DNA of 64,000 nucleotides from Unio delphinus (Eukaryota; Mollusca; Bivalvia; Unionida; Unionidae), in assembly GCA_029339505.1 (NCBI GenBank), contig JAQISU010001235.1:33393315-33457314 (forward strand), in the 5' to 3' direction. The notes beneath the pieces were generated by a model. The model was given only the letters and a program-made list of their open reading frames with translations, was not told the DNA's origin and did no database searches. Position numbers and translations under genes: made by a program. This document shows positions 36,341 through 47,890 of the stretch, piece by piece (position 1 is the stretch's first letter; every line of letters starts with the position of its first letter).

Positions 36341-37169
36341 TTAAAAAATATGATCCAAGTCTGATAACTTTTGACAATCAGAATATCCTCTTCTTCTCTT
36401 TAGGCCCCCAAAAATATGTATCCAGTTGGCTGACCATCTGTTTCTCATTGCAAACTCTAATACTTTTTCCCATTGGTAAAACAAACATAAATTATAAATC
36501 ACATTAGTATATATAATATTTAAGAAAACCTGTCTACCCTGTTTTAAAAACCATTGCAATATGCCTTAAATACTGTTGTTTTATTTATTACAGTATATTC
36601 CTTTCAGAACCATGTCTAAAAATGTTGGTAAATGTGGGCAAGTAAGGGTAGTGTGGAACACACTGCCACCTGTTTAGCATGTACATTGTGTGTACTGTAT
36701 ATACAGACAGCTACTCTGTGTGTGTTTGTAGCCAGGAGGCTTGGAACTTGGTAGAAAGTCATAGAGCCTAAAGGGTGAAGAAGGAAGGGTCATCCTTCTA
36801 CCTTTTCATCTATGGAGAATCCTTTTTATTCCTTGAGTGAATTCTGTGGCATTTCCCTGTGTAGAGTAATTGCCAGCTTTCCAAAAGAGAAGGATAAGGA
36901 TGTCACCTATTTCCACAGGGGAGTGGGGTACCAGTTATGTTGCATAGATTTTTTTAAGTTCTTGTTGCTTTATCATTCACCCCCATGTTATTTGGTGATT
37001 GGTTGATGCACAATGTTCTCAGATTCACATCTGATTGATTGGTCTCTCTGTAAGGAGATGGTGATTAATCTAGGTTTGATTCCCACTCAGGCAAAGTCAG
37101 ATCTGATCCCTTAGAATTTCATTTACATCAGGATGAATTTTCTCATCTGTTAAAGAACTGTACATTTTC

Positions 37170-38640
37170 TTTTTGACAGAATCTTGTACTCTTAGTAAGA
37201 GTGAATGCAAAGACATCATTGTCTGGTCATCTCTACCTCTCTCTCCTGGGGACTTCAAGACTGGGGGGAGGTCAACTATTCCTACCTTCTCATCAACAAT
37301 CTAAAAATGCTAGTGGATTCTCTTGGACTTTAAGGGTGGGTTGATGGAATTGCTGTGTCATAGAAAAGCAGTCTTTATTGAGTGCCTTGCTATTAAAACA
37401 GTCTTCCTCCTGTCACTAGCATCAGCAAGGAGAGGGAGTGAAGTTCATGCCATGTCAATGGAAAATGGTTGCTTTACATTTCAGTCAATTACTATGATTA
37501 TGTGCCATCCTGTGTCTTTGGCCAAGAATTGGCTACCTTTGGTTGCACCTGTTCATTTTGAAATCCCCAGTTGTATCTGTGCTGGGATAATTATGATCAA
37601 TGTATTTGCCCAATTAGAACCTTGCTTTCTAAATCAAGAGAAAAGAAAGGGGATTTTAATATATGTTTCACTCTAAATGGTACTTCTTATATGTTAGCAG
37701 TTTCCATTGAAGGTTGATTGTTTTGGAAGAGCTTATGAATTCTCACTTTCATTAAAATCAAAGGCCTTGAGATCACAGCTATTGCAGCATCTTGCTACTT
37801 TTTTATCATCCATCATTGGATAATGTCATGAAAGTTGCCTGCATGGAATTCCACTCCATGTTGTCATCATTTTACCCTTGATCACACCAGAGTGAGGGTA
37901 TTTCTGTTTTTTGACCAGTTCTTTTTATTAAGCCCAACAAGTTGGCAAGCCATCCTCCAGTCTGCAGTACACATCCTGCTGACAATAATTGTAAGTTAAT
38001 CTGACAGCTTATCTTAGTCATTCATCCTCCCACTGGGATGGCAAATTCAGGACAGAATAACAGCATGTGTCACATGGTTTGAAGTAAAGACACAAGACTT
38101 CAACAGACTAACTGGAATTTTATTGCATGACCTGATCTGGAATATAATGATGAAAACAAGATTAGTTTTCATCACAGCAAAAATTACATTACAGCATGAC
38201 AAAAAACATATATTTCTAAAATATAAAATAAATAAATAAAAGAAGAAAAGCAGAAGAGATTTACCAGTTTATATTTTTAGCAATGAAACTACAGGTTGTG
38301 ATATGTTCATTAAACATATACATGTTCTTTTTAATTGCATACATGTTCTCTTTGACATATGTTTGAAATGTAATCAATATTCATAAGACAATCACCAGAG
38401 ATCAGTGACAGTCCTGATACTGACCTCCTATTATTACCTAATTCCCTTCACCCCACCCCACCCCCACTATTGTTGGATTTGAGTTAATAGACTGGGATCA
38501 TGTTATTTGTTATTCTAGACCTTCAATTACAAGTTTAGGAGGGAATACTATTTTTGGACTGGAAACTTGAGTCAGGAAAAAGGTAGCAATGCAATAATAG
38601 CAGGTACATTTATATAATTAAAATCAGTTTACCCACCACC
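37170..38640 (+). pseudogene. DIRS-like retrotransposon relic A: tyrosine recombinase part
   Basis: The 117-codon frame from 37323 contains KTVFLLSLASARRGSEVHAMS followed by SLAKNWLPLVAP. This matches the arginine box region and the next block of DIRS-type tyrosine recombinases. Downstream, in broken frames, follow an AIAAS-like segment and FYL-like and PPVCSTHPAD-like segments up to about 38000. The bases at 38520-38640 (TTTGGACTGGAAACTTGAG, GGTAGCAATGCAATAATAG) recur at 55400-55450, so the element's 3' end extends that far. Several stops show it is dead. DIRS elements integrate by recombination instead of by a DDE integrase. It sits inside the ferlin intron on the same strand. Confidence 0.7.
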
Positions 38641-38728
38641 ACCACCCCTTGCTCCATATTTGTAGTTATTGTTTGGTACAAAACTGCTGTAGAAGGTTCT
38701 GGAATTAGAAGACTAGATACTGCACTTA

Positions 38729-38823
38729 TTGAACTATAGTTGTTATTGTTCATGTGTGCATTAACTCATAGGAATATTGAACTATAGTTGTTATTGTTCA
38801 TGTGTGCATTAACTCATAGGAAG
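38729..38823. repeat. 48 bp tandem duplication
   Basis: Two identical copies of a unit with TTGAACTATAGTTGTTATTG and TTCATGTGTGCATTAACTCA lie head to tail, indicating a very recent duplication. Confidence 0.93.
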
Positions 38824-39111
38824 GTGCAGTATAATTTTATAGACCTTGGAAGCATATGATTTTTAACCAAATTTGTATTCTGCACAGGCCAACTCAATTC
38901 TGAAAAATTCCTAAAATGCTAGCCAATTGTGTTGGCATATCTGAGCATGATAACTCAACAAAGTATGAATGCATGTTTATTTTCCCCAATTTGCAGATAT
39001 ATTTGAAAAATTCCTTCACTGAACATTAAAGAAAAGATTAATTATTAGATTAGACATAGCATGTGAGCATATCTTTACAGTATTTACACTGAGTTCATTA
39101 ATCTTCTATTC

Positions 39112-39262
39112 ATAATATCATGTTCTAGGTCAAAGGCCATAATATCATGTTCTAAGTCAAAGGTCATGATATCATGTTATAGGTTAAAGGTTATGAGAAT
39201 GATGTTATAGGTTAAAGGTTATGAGAATGATGTTATAGGTTAAAGGTTATGAGAACGATGTT
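39112..39262. repeat. 28-30 bp minisatellite, five copies
   Basis: Units change gradually from ATCATGTTCTAGGTCAAAGG to GATGTTATAGGTTAAAGG and end TTATGAGAAT. The last two are almost identical. Confidence 0.9.
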
Positions 39263-39291
39263 GCTTTTGCACTTATTTGTCATGTGAACAT

Positions 39292-40569
39292 ACAGTGGGA
39301 CCCCGCTATAATACGGTAGTTGGGAGCCATAGAATCCGACCGGGCTATGAACAGAACCGTGTTATAAGCAACCATGTACAATACCAACACATTTTTGGAT
39401 TTAATTGGGGGGGGGGTTTTACATAAAGACGGGTGCGAAAATGCATGGCACAATTACCATTTTCGATCAATATATATTAAATGAGAAAAATATTTGCTGT
39501 GGTAACAGAAATTGCAGATATAATATATTACTTTATTCAGAGAACCATGCATTGGTACATACACGTGTCTAATTTATATATACATGTATAATCTATTGCA
39601 TGAAAAGAGTATCAACACCGTGTACTCACCAGCGAATCTTGTAACATACATTGAATCCATAATACAAATATTTCCATCGAAAATATCCACACACGGACGT
39701 AAAATATTCAATAATTTTGTCACCGATCATTATGTGACTGATTTCAATGAAAAGAAAAAAAAAAAAAATTACGTAACAGGTGTACGTAATGAATGATGAA
39801 ATAGTACATGTCCATAGATTGAATAATGGAAGTTAAAGTGTATTCTTATAATAACTACATGTACATCTCAGGATCTTTCTGTCTCTGAATTCAGTCATTG
39901 TAAATTTCAGCACATTTTCCCACCCAAGCTGCTAGTCAGAGTCCTTTGAACTTGCCGCCCAGTTATTGCGTCATGTTCTTTTGATGTACTCTAATAAATA
40001 CAGCAGGCAGAACTGGCTGTATTGAATTATGTCACTGTTTAGCTCGGCAATTCACTTTGATGATAAACAATGGACTTAAATTAACTGATTTATACATTCT
40101 GTTCAGTTGTGTATGAAATTAAGAGAACATATATCGGAGATTATTTGAGCAACGATTGTATTCGGAATGCATTCAAGACAAACACAAAGTAGACATGATG
40201 GCTTCATTACTCAGGAATAAGTAATTATAATATTGACACTTATGAGCTGTAATTTTTCAACAATAAACAAAGATCAAAGTTCTCAGTAGGCCCAGCAATT
40301 GGTTCGTATTTCCGACGTTTATTTTGGCACAAAACTAGAAGAAATTTGATAATACATTTTCTACACGTTCTTTTTCGCACTGTTTAGACGAATATGAGAA
40401 TGATAATTAAACTCTTAATTTTTTTTTTTCATACTTAAATTTTTTTTTTTTTGGTCTTTGAGAAAAATTCCTGTAATAAATTACCCAGAATTTCGGGAGC
40501 CATGCCACGACCGGGTTATATCCGAATTCGGGTTATAGCGGGGCGGGTTATAGCGGGGTCCCACAGTGT
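39292..40569. mobile_element. DNA transposon relic with GTGGGACCCCGCTATAA terminal inverted repeats
   Basis: The left end ACAGTGGGACCCCGCTATAA at 39292-39311 is matched by the reverse complement of 40548-40569, with 17 bp identical (GTGGGACCCCGCTATAA). Both ends also share subterminal motifs (GACCGGG, GGGTTATA/GCTATAA). The 1.28 kb interior is AT-rich with no transposase that I can recognise. The ends fit a pogo/Tigger-like or similar TA-inserting family, but a clean TA duplication is not visible. The right end touches the first unit of the acceptor-repeat array upstream of ferlin exon C. Confidence 0.75.
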
Positions 40570-40570
40570 T

Positions 40571-40845
40571 TATCCAAGTCTTTTATTTTATTTCAGATTG
40601 AATTGTATATTGCAAATTTTCATCCAAGTCTTTAATTTTGTTTCATATTGATTGGTACATTTATATGTTCATCTGATTCTTTTATTTTATTTCAGATTGA
40701 TTGGTACATTTCAGATGTTCATCCAATTCTTTTATTCTGTTTCAGATTGATTGGTACATTTCAGATGTTCATCCAATTCTTTTATTTTGTTTCAGATTGA
40801 TTGGTACATTTCAGATGTTCATCCAATTCTTTCATTTTATTTCAG
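40571..40845. repeat. 50 bp minisatellite that repeats the acceptor site of ferlin exon C
   Basis: Copies of ATTGATTGGTACATTTC (first 17 nt of exon C), each preceded by a T-rich tract and usually TTTCAG, lie at 40597, 40647, 40696, 40746 and 40796. The genuine exon start is at 40846. The three last spacings are exactly 50 bp. The copy at 40647 has CAT in place of CAG, and the copy at 40597 is diverged after ATTGA. The array thus presents up to four decoy 3' splice sites with authentic exon starts. Confidence 0.93.
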
Positions 40846-40945
40846 ATTGATTGGTACATTTCGAATGATTCTTCAGGAGCTGATTGAAGTAGGAAATGTC
40901 AAAATCTCGGACTCATTACTGGATGCAAATAATGTGGTTATGCAG
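40846..40945 (+). CDS. otof: Otoferlin-like ferlin, internal exon C (end of C2A domain)
   Basis: A 100 nt exon is bounded by TTTATTTCAG and GTAATT. Its first base completes the Lys codon left by exon B, and the remainder reads LIGTFRMILQELIEVGNVK then ISDSLLDANNVVMQ. This aligns with the otoferlin block containing LIGTFRMVLQ and DTLIDDNNAIIK. It ends at a codon boundary. The next exon, expected to encode a DGSVG-W-type segment, was not found in the remaining 23 kb. The intron below may therefore be very long, or the exon too diverged to see. Decoy acceptors lie directly upstream. Confidence 0.9.
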
Positions 40946-42880
40946 GTAATTATCCAATAACCGATTCTGCCAATCTGTCAGCTACTAATGCAGATTCCAT
41001 CTCCAGTACTATAACTAATAGGAGAGATATCACATTGACAGCTCTGCTAAAAGCTCGCTGAAGCACTCATACCAGGAGGGGAGAATTCCCCTCTAAATTT
41101 TCATTTCAAGAACAAACTATGAAAATGGTTTACATTACATGGACACACTACATTGTACCTCAGTAAGTGCTTCTCTAACAGACATTATCAGCTAGTGTTT
41201 TATGCCTGGTGTTGTCCTCTTTAGAAGCATCAGCCACTTTATATACACCTTTTGTTAAACATTTATGAAGCATTGCTATAATTTATGGTTTAAGTCTTTG
41301 AGTAACAATTGTCAATTAAAATTGAAGAGGCTCCTTGTAGTGAACTGCCAAAAATCTAAATCCAAATGTCTTCATTGTGTTAACAACTTTAATAAGTACA
41401 GTACCAATATGTACAAATTCATTCAGTTTACCCTGATCTTCACTGATAACCCAGCATGAAGCACATTATTGGAAACAGTGAAATATAATTTCAAGATAAT
41501 GCAATAGACTGCATCAAGTGATGAACTGGGTTTTCTGTTCCTCTCACACAAAATGTCAAAACAAATGGAGTGATTGCAAATAAAATTGAAATCCAAAACA
41601 CTAATATAACAAAATTATTGTTTTAAGTGCCCCATAAGCAGAATACTAGAAATGTTAACTGTCAATTATCAAGATATAAAATCCAGTATGTCTGTCGCCA
41701 ATTATTCCTGCAGAGTGTAAGTGCTCCATCAATGTCATCACTAGATGGTGTGACTTACTATTTGGGTGTAAGACAAATGATGACTGGTAATAAAGAACTA
41801 GGTCTAACAAAATCATGGAAGCCTCTGCTAGTAAGCTTTAAAGCATATATCTAACTTTTGATCCAAATATATGAAATGACTTAATTATATATGGAAATGA
41901 GCTGCACTCACCGCACAGAAATGAATTTAAGCCTCTAAACTCATAAACTGTTGTATCCAAAACATCAATATGATTGCTATAGTTATTTAAAACAGCATTA
42001 ATGCAGTACCTATTGCTAATACATTGGTTTCATTCTTATGGACTCCTAATCCCAAGTCTAACCTATGGTAATTATTCCAATCTCCAATTTATATTGGAGA
42101 GCATGCATTAAAAAGAACATAATACCAGTCTGACTTCTTTGACAAATTACAGAAAATATTTGTATCTTTTTCCTTTGACTATGTGCATAGTACACATGTA
42201 CCAGGTCATTTGCTGAAATTTGTCTTGTCATCTTTTAGCATATGTTAGGCCCATCACATACCTTTTGTGTCAACTGAGTGTTTGATTTTTCCTCAGTCCT
42301 ATTTTATTTGAGTGCTTTCTGTGTTACTGTTGTTAATTTTGAATGGGTTTTGCTTCTTACTTAGATGTGGTGCTTCAATACATTGTAATCCCCTTCTTAA
42401 TTCAAAAATGCTAATTTAAAGTATTCCCTATCCTCTTTGGCATCCATATGTTTTGCTTTGTGTGATTTTTCTCTCTGACATTGATTAATAGGTTGCAGGT
42501 ACGTGCAGGCACATTAAAGACCACACACCACATTTCCCTATCACACACTGGTTGTGTACACATGTATGGATGTTTATTATGTAGTCTCTGGACAGATCAG
42601 GTGTGGGACTAGACACAGAGTACCTACAGAGGGAGGAAAAAGGGTCTTTCTTCCTCCTCATTACTGGATGACTTACTCCATTCTCAGGAGGGGTTTGTAA
42701 CTCTTCCTGTGTTGGAGAAGTCAGATAGGGAAGAGCAGTGCCATCTCAAGTTCAGCTTCCTGGTGAAAGAAGAGAGAGAACAGCAATCGTTTTCTGATAG
42801 ATCTGAAGTGTCTTTGTCTGTCAGATCTTTGCCACTGGCCTAGTCTTTGAGTGGGCATTAGGCATTGAGCACCAAGTGCC
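40946..42880. other. Non-coding sequence after exon C, nothing recognised
   Basis: I looked for the next ferlin exon here and saw none. Short frames (41265-41459, 41627-41854) show no domain and no flanking splice logic. Confidence 0.45.
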
Positions 42881-42889
42881 AGACACTGA

Positions 42890-44830
42890 TTGTTCTACTG
42901 GTCACTGGGTTTTGATTACCTATTTATGGACAGGGATCATGTTTGTAGCCCTTCTGTTCCTATGCTACCACATAATCCCTATGTATGCATTATATGTCAG
43001 GAAGTATGCACTTTACTAAGAATAGTGATCAGATCAGCATTCCTCCCTTCCCTATGTTCCCTTATAATTGCTATGGGGGAATAAATTTCTCATGAACAGA
43101 GGATATTTCCATGTCCCTCAGGACAGAGTAGACCAGATTCTGACCCTTTGGGAGTGGGTGGTAGGCTGAGATCCAAGAATGTATTGTTGGTTCATCTTTT
43201 TTTAATCTTTCAGAGTCCATGAACTCCATAGTGGACCTGATTCCACTGGGCTGACTGCACTTACATCCTCTCCAGTTTCTCACTCTGACAAAATTGAAAC
43301 CACAAGATGCTCTGAATACTTATATTTGTCTTGGTCTGAATGTTCTCCAGTGTCTGATTTGGTTGACAATTTGCGATGCACATCGCTGATTCCCATTCCT
43401 ATATGTTCACAGATTAGTCCAATTTGATATGTTATACATACTTGTCTTCTGCTGGAAGGTCTGATTTTTCAGTATTCATTGTCCTGTGAAGAATCTAACC
43501 TCCACATCAACAATTTGGAAATGATGGCAGGTTTTTAGCCCTTATGGGGTGTGTCCACAAATTTTGGTTGCCACTCCGTGGCCTTGAATTATGTCACTGG
43601 TGCATACCTTGTGTGACAAAGACACATGCTCTTTCCCTCTGCATGGAGATTAGGAACTGCCTTCACTGGGCAACCTTGGAAGGGTTGACCAAAATCATAT
43701 TTTGACAGACTCTCTGTCCAGGAGGAGAAAATAGTCCTCATGGACTGTTTTCTGCACCAATCTGGAGCAGATTCCTTGTTTGGACAATGGGGAAGACCCT
43801 TGGTGTATTTGTTGACTACAATGCTAAATATGAAGCTCCCATACCAGAGATCCTGTATAGTGGATACTTTCAGCCTGAAGTGGGATAATCTGTTCATTTT
43901 CATCTTCCCACCCTTTCAGATGATCCTACAAGAACTTCACAAAATAAAGAACTCCACAGTTCAGCTCATTTTGATAGACCCTCCATGGCCCCAACATTTT
44001 GATAGACCCTCCATGGCCCCAACAATTGTGGTTCATCAATAATCTTGACCTGCTCATTTTCCCTTCATCGTTTTTGGCTCAGCTAATAATTTAGCATCCA
44101 CCATTTTGATGTTGATTGCCATAACAATCAATAAAGCTTATCAGTTATCAATATTAATGAAAGAGACCTTTCATTCATGAAAATTAAAAAGTTGAAGTTC
44201 AAACCGTCTCTACTTCATGGACTTGATTCTTTCTAGGAGAATGTGATAAAGATTCATTTTGGCAATTTCACACAACCTTCTTCTTTCATCTTTGTTCATT
44301 TGCTTTCAAAAATGAAGGCGCAAAAAGTGGACCAAGCAGATACCATCTGGCTGTAGTCTACACTTTTACAGCAAGGTTGTATATTCTATGTTGTTTTTAC
44401 TTCACTAGCCATATGGACTATAAGCCTTCCTATGAACTATCAAAATTAAGCCATGTGATAGCAAAATGTATTTTTTTGGGTGGGTGGGTGGAGGGGACTA
44501 GTTTTAACTTACCTGTTGCTATTGCCTGATTCATCCTCCTGCCCCGCAATAATGTCCCACTAATAAGGATACATCCTGTAAAGAATGAGGGTTGTTAGTT
44601 GTCATCCAGAACATTCTGGAATAATCCTATAAGAGGATGAATTCTCATCATACAGTTGAAGATATTTTCCTTCCAGAGAAAGTAAGCCATGAAAATAGGT
44701 ACCATATTTATTACATAATTACAACTGCCTCCCCTCATCTCTCTGACACCAAGAAATTAACCCTTCAATTTCAATTCTGGCCTTCCATTACTAACTGGAG
44801 CAGGAAATAATTAGCTTGGACCAGGGCCTT
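42890..44830 (+). pseudogene. DIRS-like retrotransposon relic B: reverse transcriptase end and RNase H
   Basis: Broken plus-strand frames follow DIRS-type RT/RNase H landmarks in order. These are QDRVDQILTLWEW near 43120, a degenerate MNSIVDLIPLGRLH segment near 43210-43260, a HINNLEM segment near 43503-43525, and SGADSLFGQWGRPLVYL near 43757-43810. Then come DTFSLKWDNLF and IFPPFQMILQELHKIKNS, and an LILIDPPWP segment at 43860-43990. A homologue of the 3' tail (TTACTAACTGGAGCAGGAAA) lies near 44790. No recombinase part follows in between, so this copy is internally deleted. Many stops, so inactive. Confidence 0.7.
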
Positions 44831-45320
44831 AGAGGAGTCATGCAAAATAGAAAGCATATCAATAACACCTAAAAGCATGAACTGACCATCACTTTGGACT
44901 TGTGTGCTGACCAGTCATGTGACCTATGCAGATAGGTCCCTTACAGTAAAGAAGGTTCAGTGAAATTAAAAGAAGTTTACCCAGTCCAACCCATCCACCC
45001 CAACATATTGATAGCATTTTTAAATGTCACAATTTGGTTGATAGCACATGGAATGAATAAATACAACTTCCTTTTAATAAGCATACACACTATATTGCAC
45101 TCCAACCAGTTTTAAAAAATATGGACTAAAAATAAAGAAAAAAATAAATAATGTATATGTTTTATTACAACTTGCAGGTTTTTTTAACCTTTATTGTTGC
45201 AAAGTTTTAAGAATATTCCACAGATTGATATATTTACAGTGCATGATTTAAATGAGATATAATGCTGAACTTCACCTAGGTATGATATGTCAGGACTATT
45301 CATAATCTGCATTTGCCTGG

Positions 45321-45378
<58 letters not shown>
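45321..45378. repeat. (AAT)n tail of the minus-strand LINE
   Basis: About 19 AAT units; on the minus strand this is the (ATT)n tail that follows ATAAAGTCTTT at the end of the LINE. Confidence 0.93.
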
Positions 45379-45379
<1 letters not shown>

Positions 45380-47890
45380 GACTTTATTTAGAGAAGGTAA
45401 CTCAATTAGTTACAGAACTAATCTACCTTGAGGCCTTCTTTCTGTTATGTACAATATATACAATACATAATACATGATGTGAAGAGTCTGGCTTGATACT
45501 AAATAATTAAGGAATATTAAAATTCAAAGCATTAAACCTGGAACACATACACAGGCATCTGTATAAACATAAAAATAATAAAGATAAAATATCATTCTGA
45601 ATTGAAAAATTCAGCTTTGAAAATTATACAAAATTACAGAAAAGCAGGCGGTATTTTTTTTTTTGTACTAGCACTGTTCAGTTTTCTAAAGATTTCATTC
45701 ATTTAAGACATTGATTATGAAACGAAGAAATGCTAGGAGCCTGCCTGGTATAATGTAATTTTTTCTTCTTATGGGCCTTAAATTTTGGAGTACCATCAGC
45801 ATCTCTTTGGTGAAAGATATTACTTAGATAGACAGGAATGGCGTTTCTGGATACTTTATACATCAATTTGGCTTTTCTAAGAAATATTCATTCATGTATT
45901 GTTAAAACCTTTATATTATTCATTGCATCCTGAAAATTGTCTATACATTGATCTAGAATTAAATGGCAAGCCTTCTTTTGGAGCCTTATAAGTGTTGTTA
46001 TGTTTGAATTAGAGGTATTACCCCAATTACAATACAGTAGTCCAGATATGGCTGAATATAACTTTTATAAAAGATGACCCTATACTGAAGAGGAATGTAT
46101 GTTTTGATTTTTCTCAATAGCCAAAGATAAAAATGAACCTTTTTTGAAATGTGTTTAACGTGAATAGACCAAGTAAGATTGTTATCTACGAATACACGAA
46201 GAATTCTATCTTGAGAGGTCATATTAAGGCTCACATTGTCAAATAAAACATGTAGTTTGTCGCTATCTAGTCTTGCTCGTTTTTGTTATGTTGTAACTAG
46301 TAGGGCTTTCGTTTTCTCTGTATTTATGATCATACTGTTTTTCTTGCACCATACATGAAGTCTGTTGAGAGTATCTTGTAAGTTATTTTCAAGTGCTGTT
46401 TTGGTTTTACCAATCTCAGACAGTGTAGTATCATCTGCACAGAGTCAGTGGAAGAAATAGTACCAATCTTAAGAGGCAAATCGTTGATAAATAGAATGAA
46501 TAACAGAGGTCCAAGGATATAGCCTTGTGGTACTCCACATCTAATATTTTTACTTTCAGAAAGTTGACCATTTAAAGAAACCTTTTGCACTCTATTGGTT
46601 AAGTAAGAAGTAAACCAGTTTAGGGAGTTTTCACTGCATTCATAAATTTAGTTTTTCAAGTAAAATGTCATGGTCTACAAGATCAAAAGCTTTACGAAAA
46701 TCAACCATAATAGTGCCTACCATTTCTCCTTGATCTAATGCTTTCAGCCATTTATCAATCAAAGATACAAGTGCAGTTTCACTGGAGTGATTCTGGTGAA
46801 AGCCAGACTGATTATCTTGAATAAGATCATAAGTGTTTAAATAGTTGAGAAAAGAATCATGTACATGTTTTTATAGTAATTTGAAGAGACAAGGAAGGAT
46901 GGAGATGAGTCTGTAGTTATTTACATCATCGTTTGTTCCTGCTTTATGCAATGGTATAACCTTGGCAGTTTTCCATGTTTGTGGAAATTTATTAGACCTA
47001 ATACTTTCTTTACAAATGAAAGCTATACTCTCTACAATTACAGATGCAGCAACTTTTAGTAGCCTTGGTCCAATCATAACAAGTCCTGTAGCTTTACAAA
47101 CATCCATTGTTTTAATATATTTCAACACAAATTCTGGACTAAATTCAGGAATTTTAAACTTTATATTGTTTGGTAGTATTTTTAGCACAAAAATGTTTGA
47201 GTTTCAGATGATCAGATGAACTTCTGGGTTCTTTAAGTTTTTCAGCAATTTGAACAAAAAAGTTGTTAAAAATATCTGAGATGTCCTTTGGACTATCAGT
47301 ATAAATGCCCTCATGATTCAGGGATAAAATTTCAGCTTTAGGTTTACATTTGCCTGCACCAAAACCTGTAAACACTTTCCAGATAGCTTTCAGGTTATTT
47401 TGGGTTTTTTCCAGCACTTTTCTGTAGTGCACTTGTTTGGCTTGATCTATCCTTTTATTAACTTTATTCCTCCAAACTCTATATTCAGTTTGATTTCCTA
47501 CTGATTTTAGTCGGTCTCTTTTCTTTATTGCTTCTAAAATTTCTGGGGAGATCCAGCCTGGCTGATGGTCTTTCTTTATCCTGTGTGTTTTTAAAGGGGC
47601 ATGCTTGTCCACTTTACTGATGAACAGATCTGTCCAAGTATCTAAAACATCATCAATATCCTCAAAGAGTTGGACTGTATTCCATGGAATCTGTTCTAGA
47701 TGTTCTAGGAATTTAACAGTATCAAAGTTTTTAAAGGGCCTATAAGTAATGGATTTATGGATATTATTTTTTGTTGATTTGCCATTGACTTTATGTGTTA
47801 GAAAAATTGCAAAGTGATCACTTATACCAATCTTTGGAACCATTACTTCCAAAACATTTTCTTTTGTATTGGTATAAATTTGGATCCAGC
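45379..47890 (-). pseudogene. CR1/Jockey-group non-LTR retrotransposon, endonuclease-truncated
   Basis: Minus-strand frames run from the end of the endonuclease domain (IGISDHFAIFLT, the SDH box, near 47830) through a linker (PGWISPEILEAIKKRDRL) to the RT domain. RT landmarks are KVIPLHKAGTNDDVNNYRLIS at about 46900-46960, GVPQGYILGPLLFILFINDL near 46490-46550, and a CADDTTLSEIG segment near 46400-46440 in a shifted frame. Further on come VFVDNNLTWSIHVKHISKK and PYLDYC near 46030-46200. The 3' end carries GGTAGATTAGTTCTGTAACT and ATAAAGTCTTT before an ATT tail. At least three frameshifts or stops disable it, but divergence is low. The 5' side ends at about 47890, where the 44/45 bp array begins. 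Confidence 0.85.

Noticed and set aside
40571..40845. Duplicated true exons upstream of exon C
   Set aside because: Only the acceptor and first 17 nt are repeated; downstream bases diverge and frames contain stops.
43589..43903. 104-codon minus-strand frame as a gene
   Set aside because: It is antisense to a DIRS RNase H relic whose plus-strand landmarks are clear.
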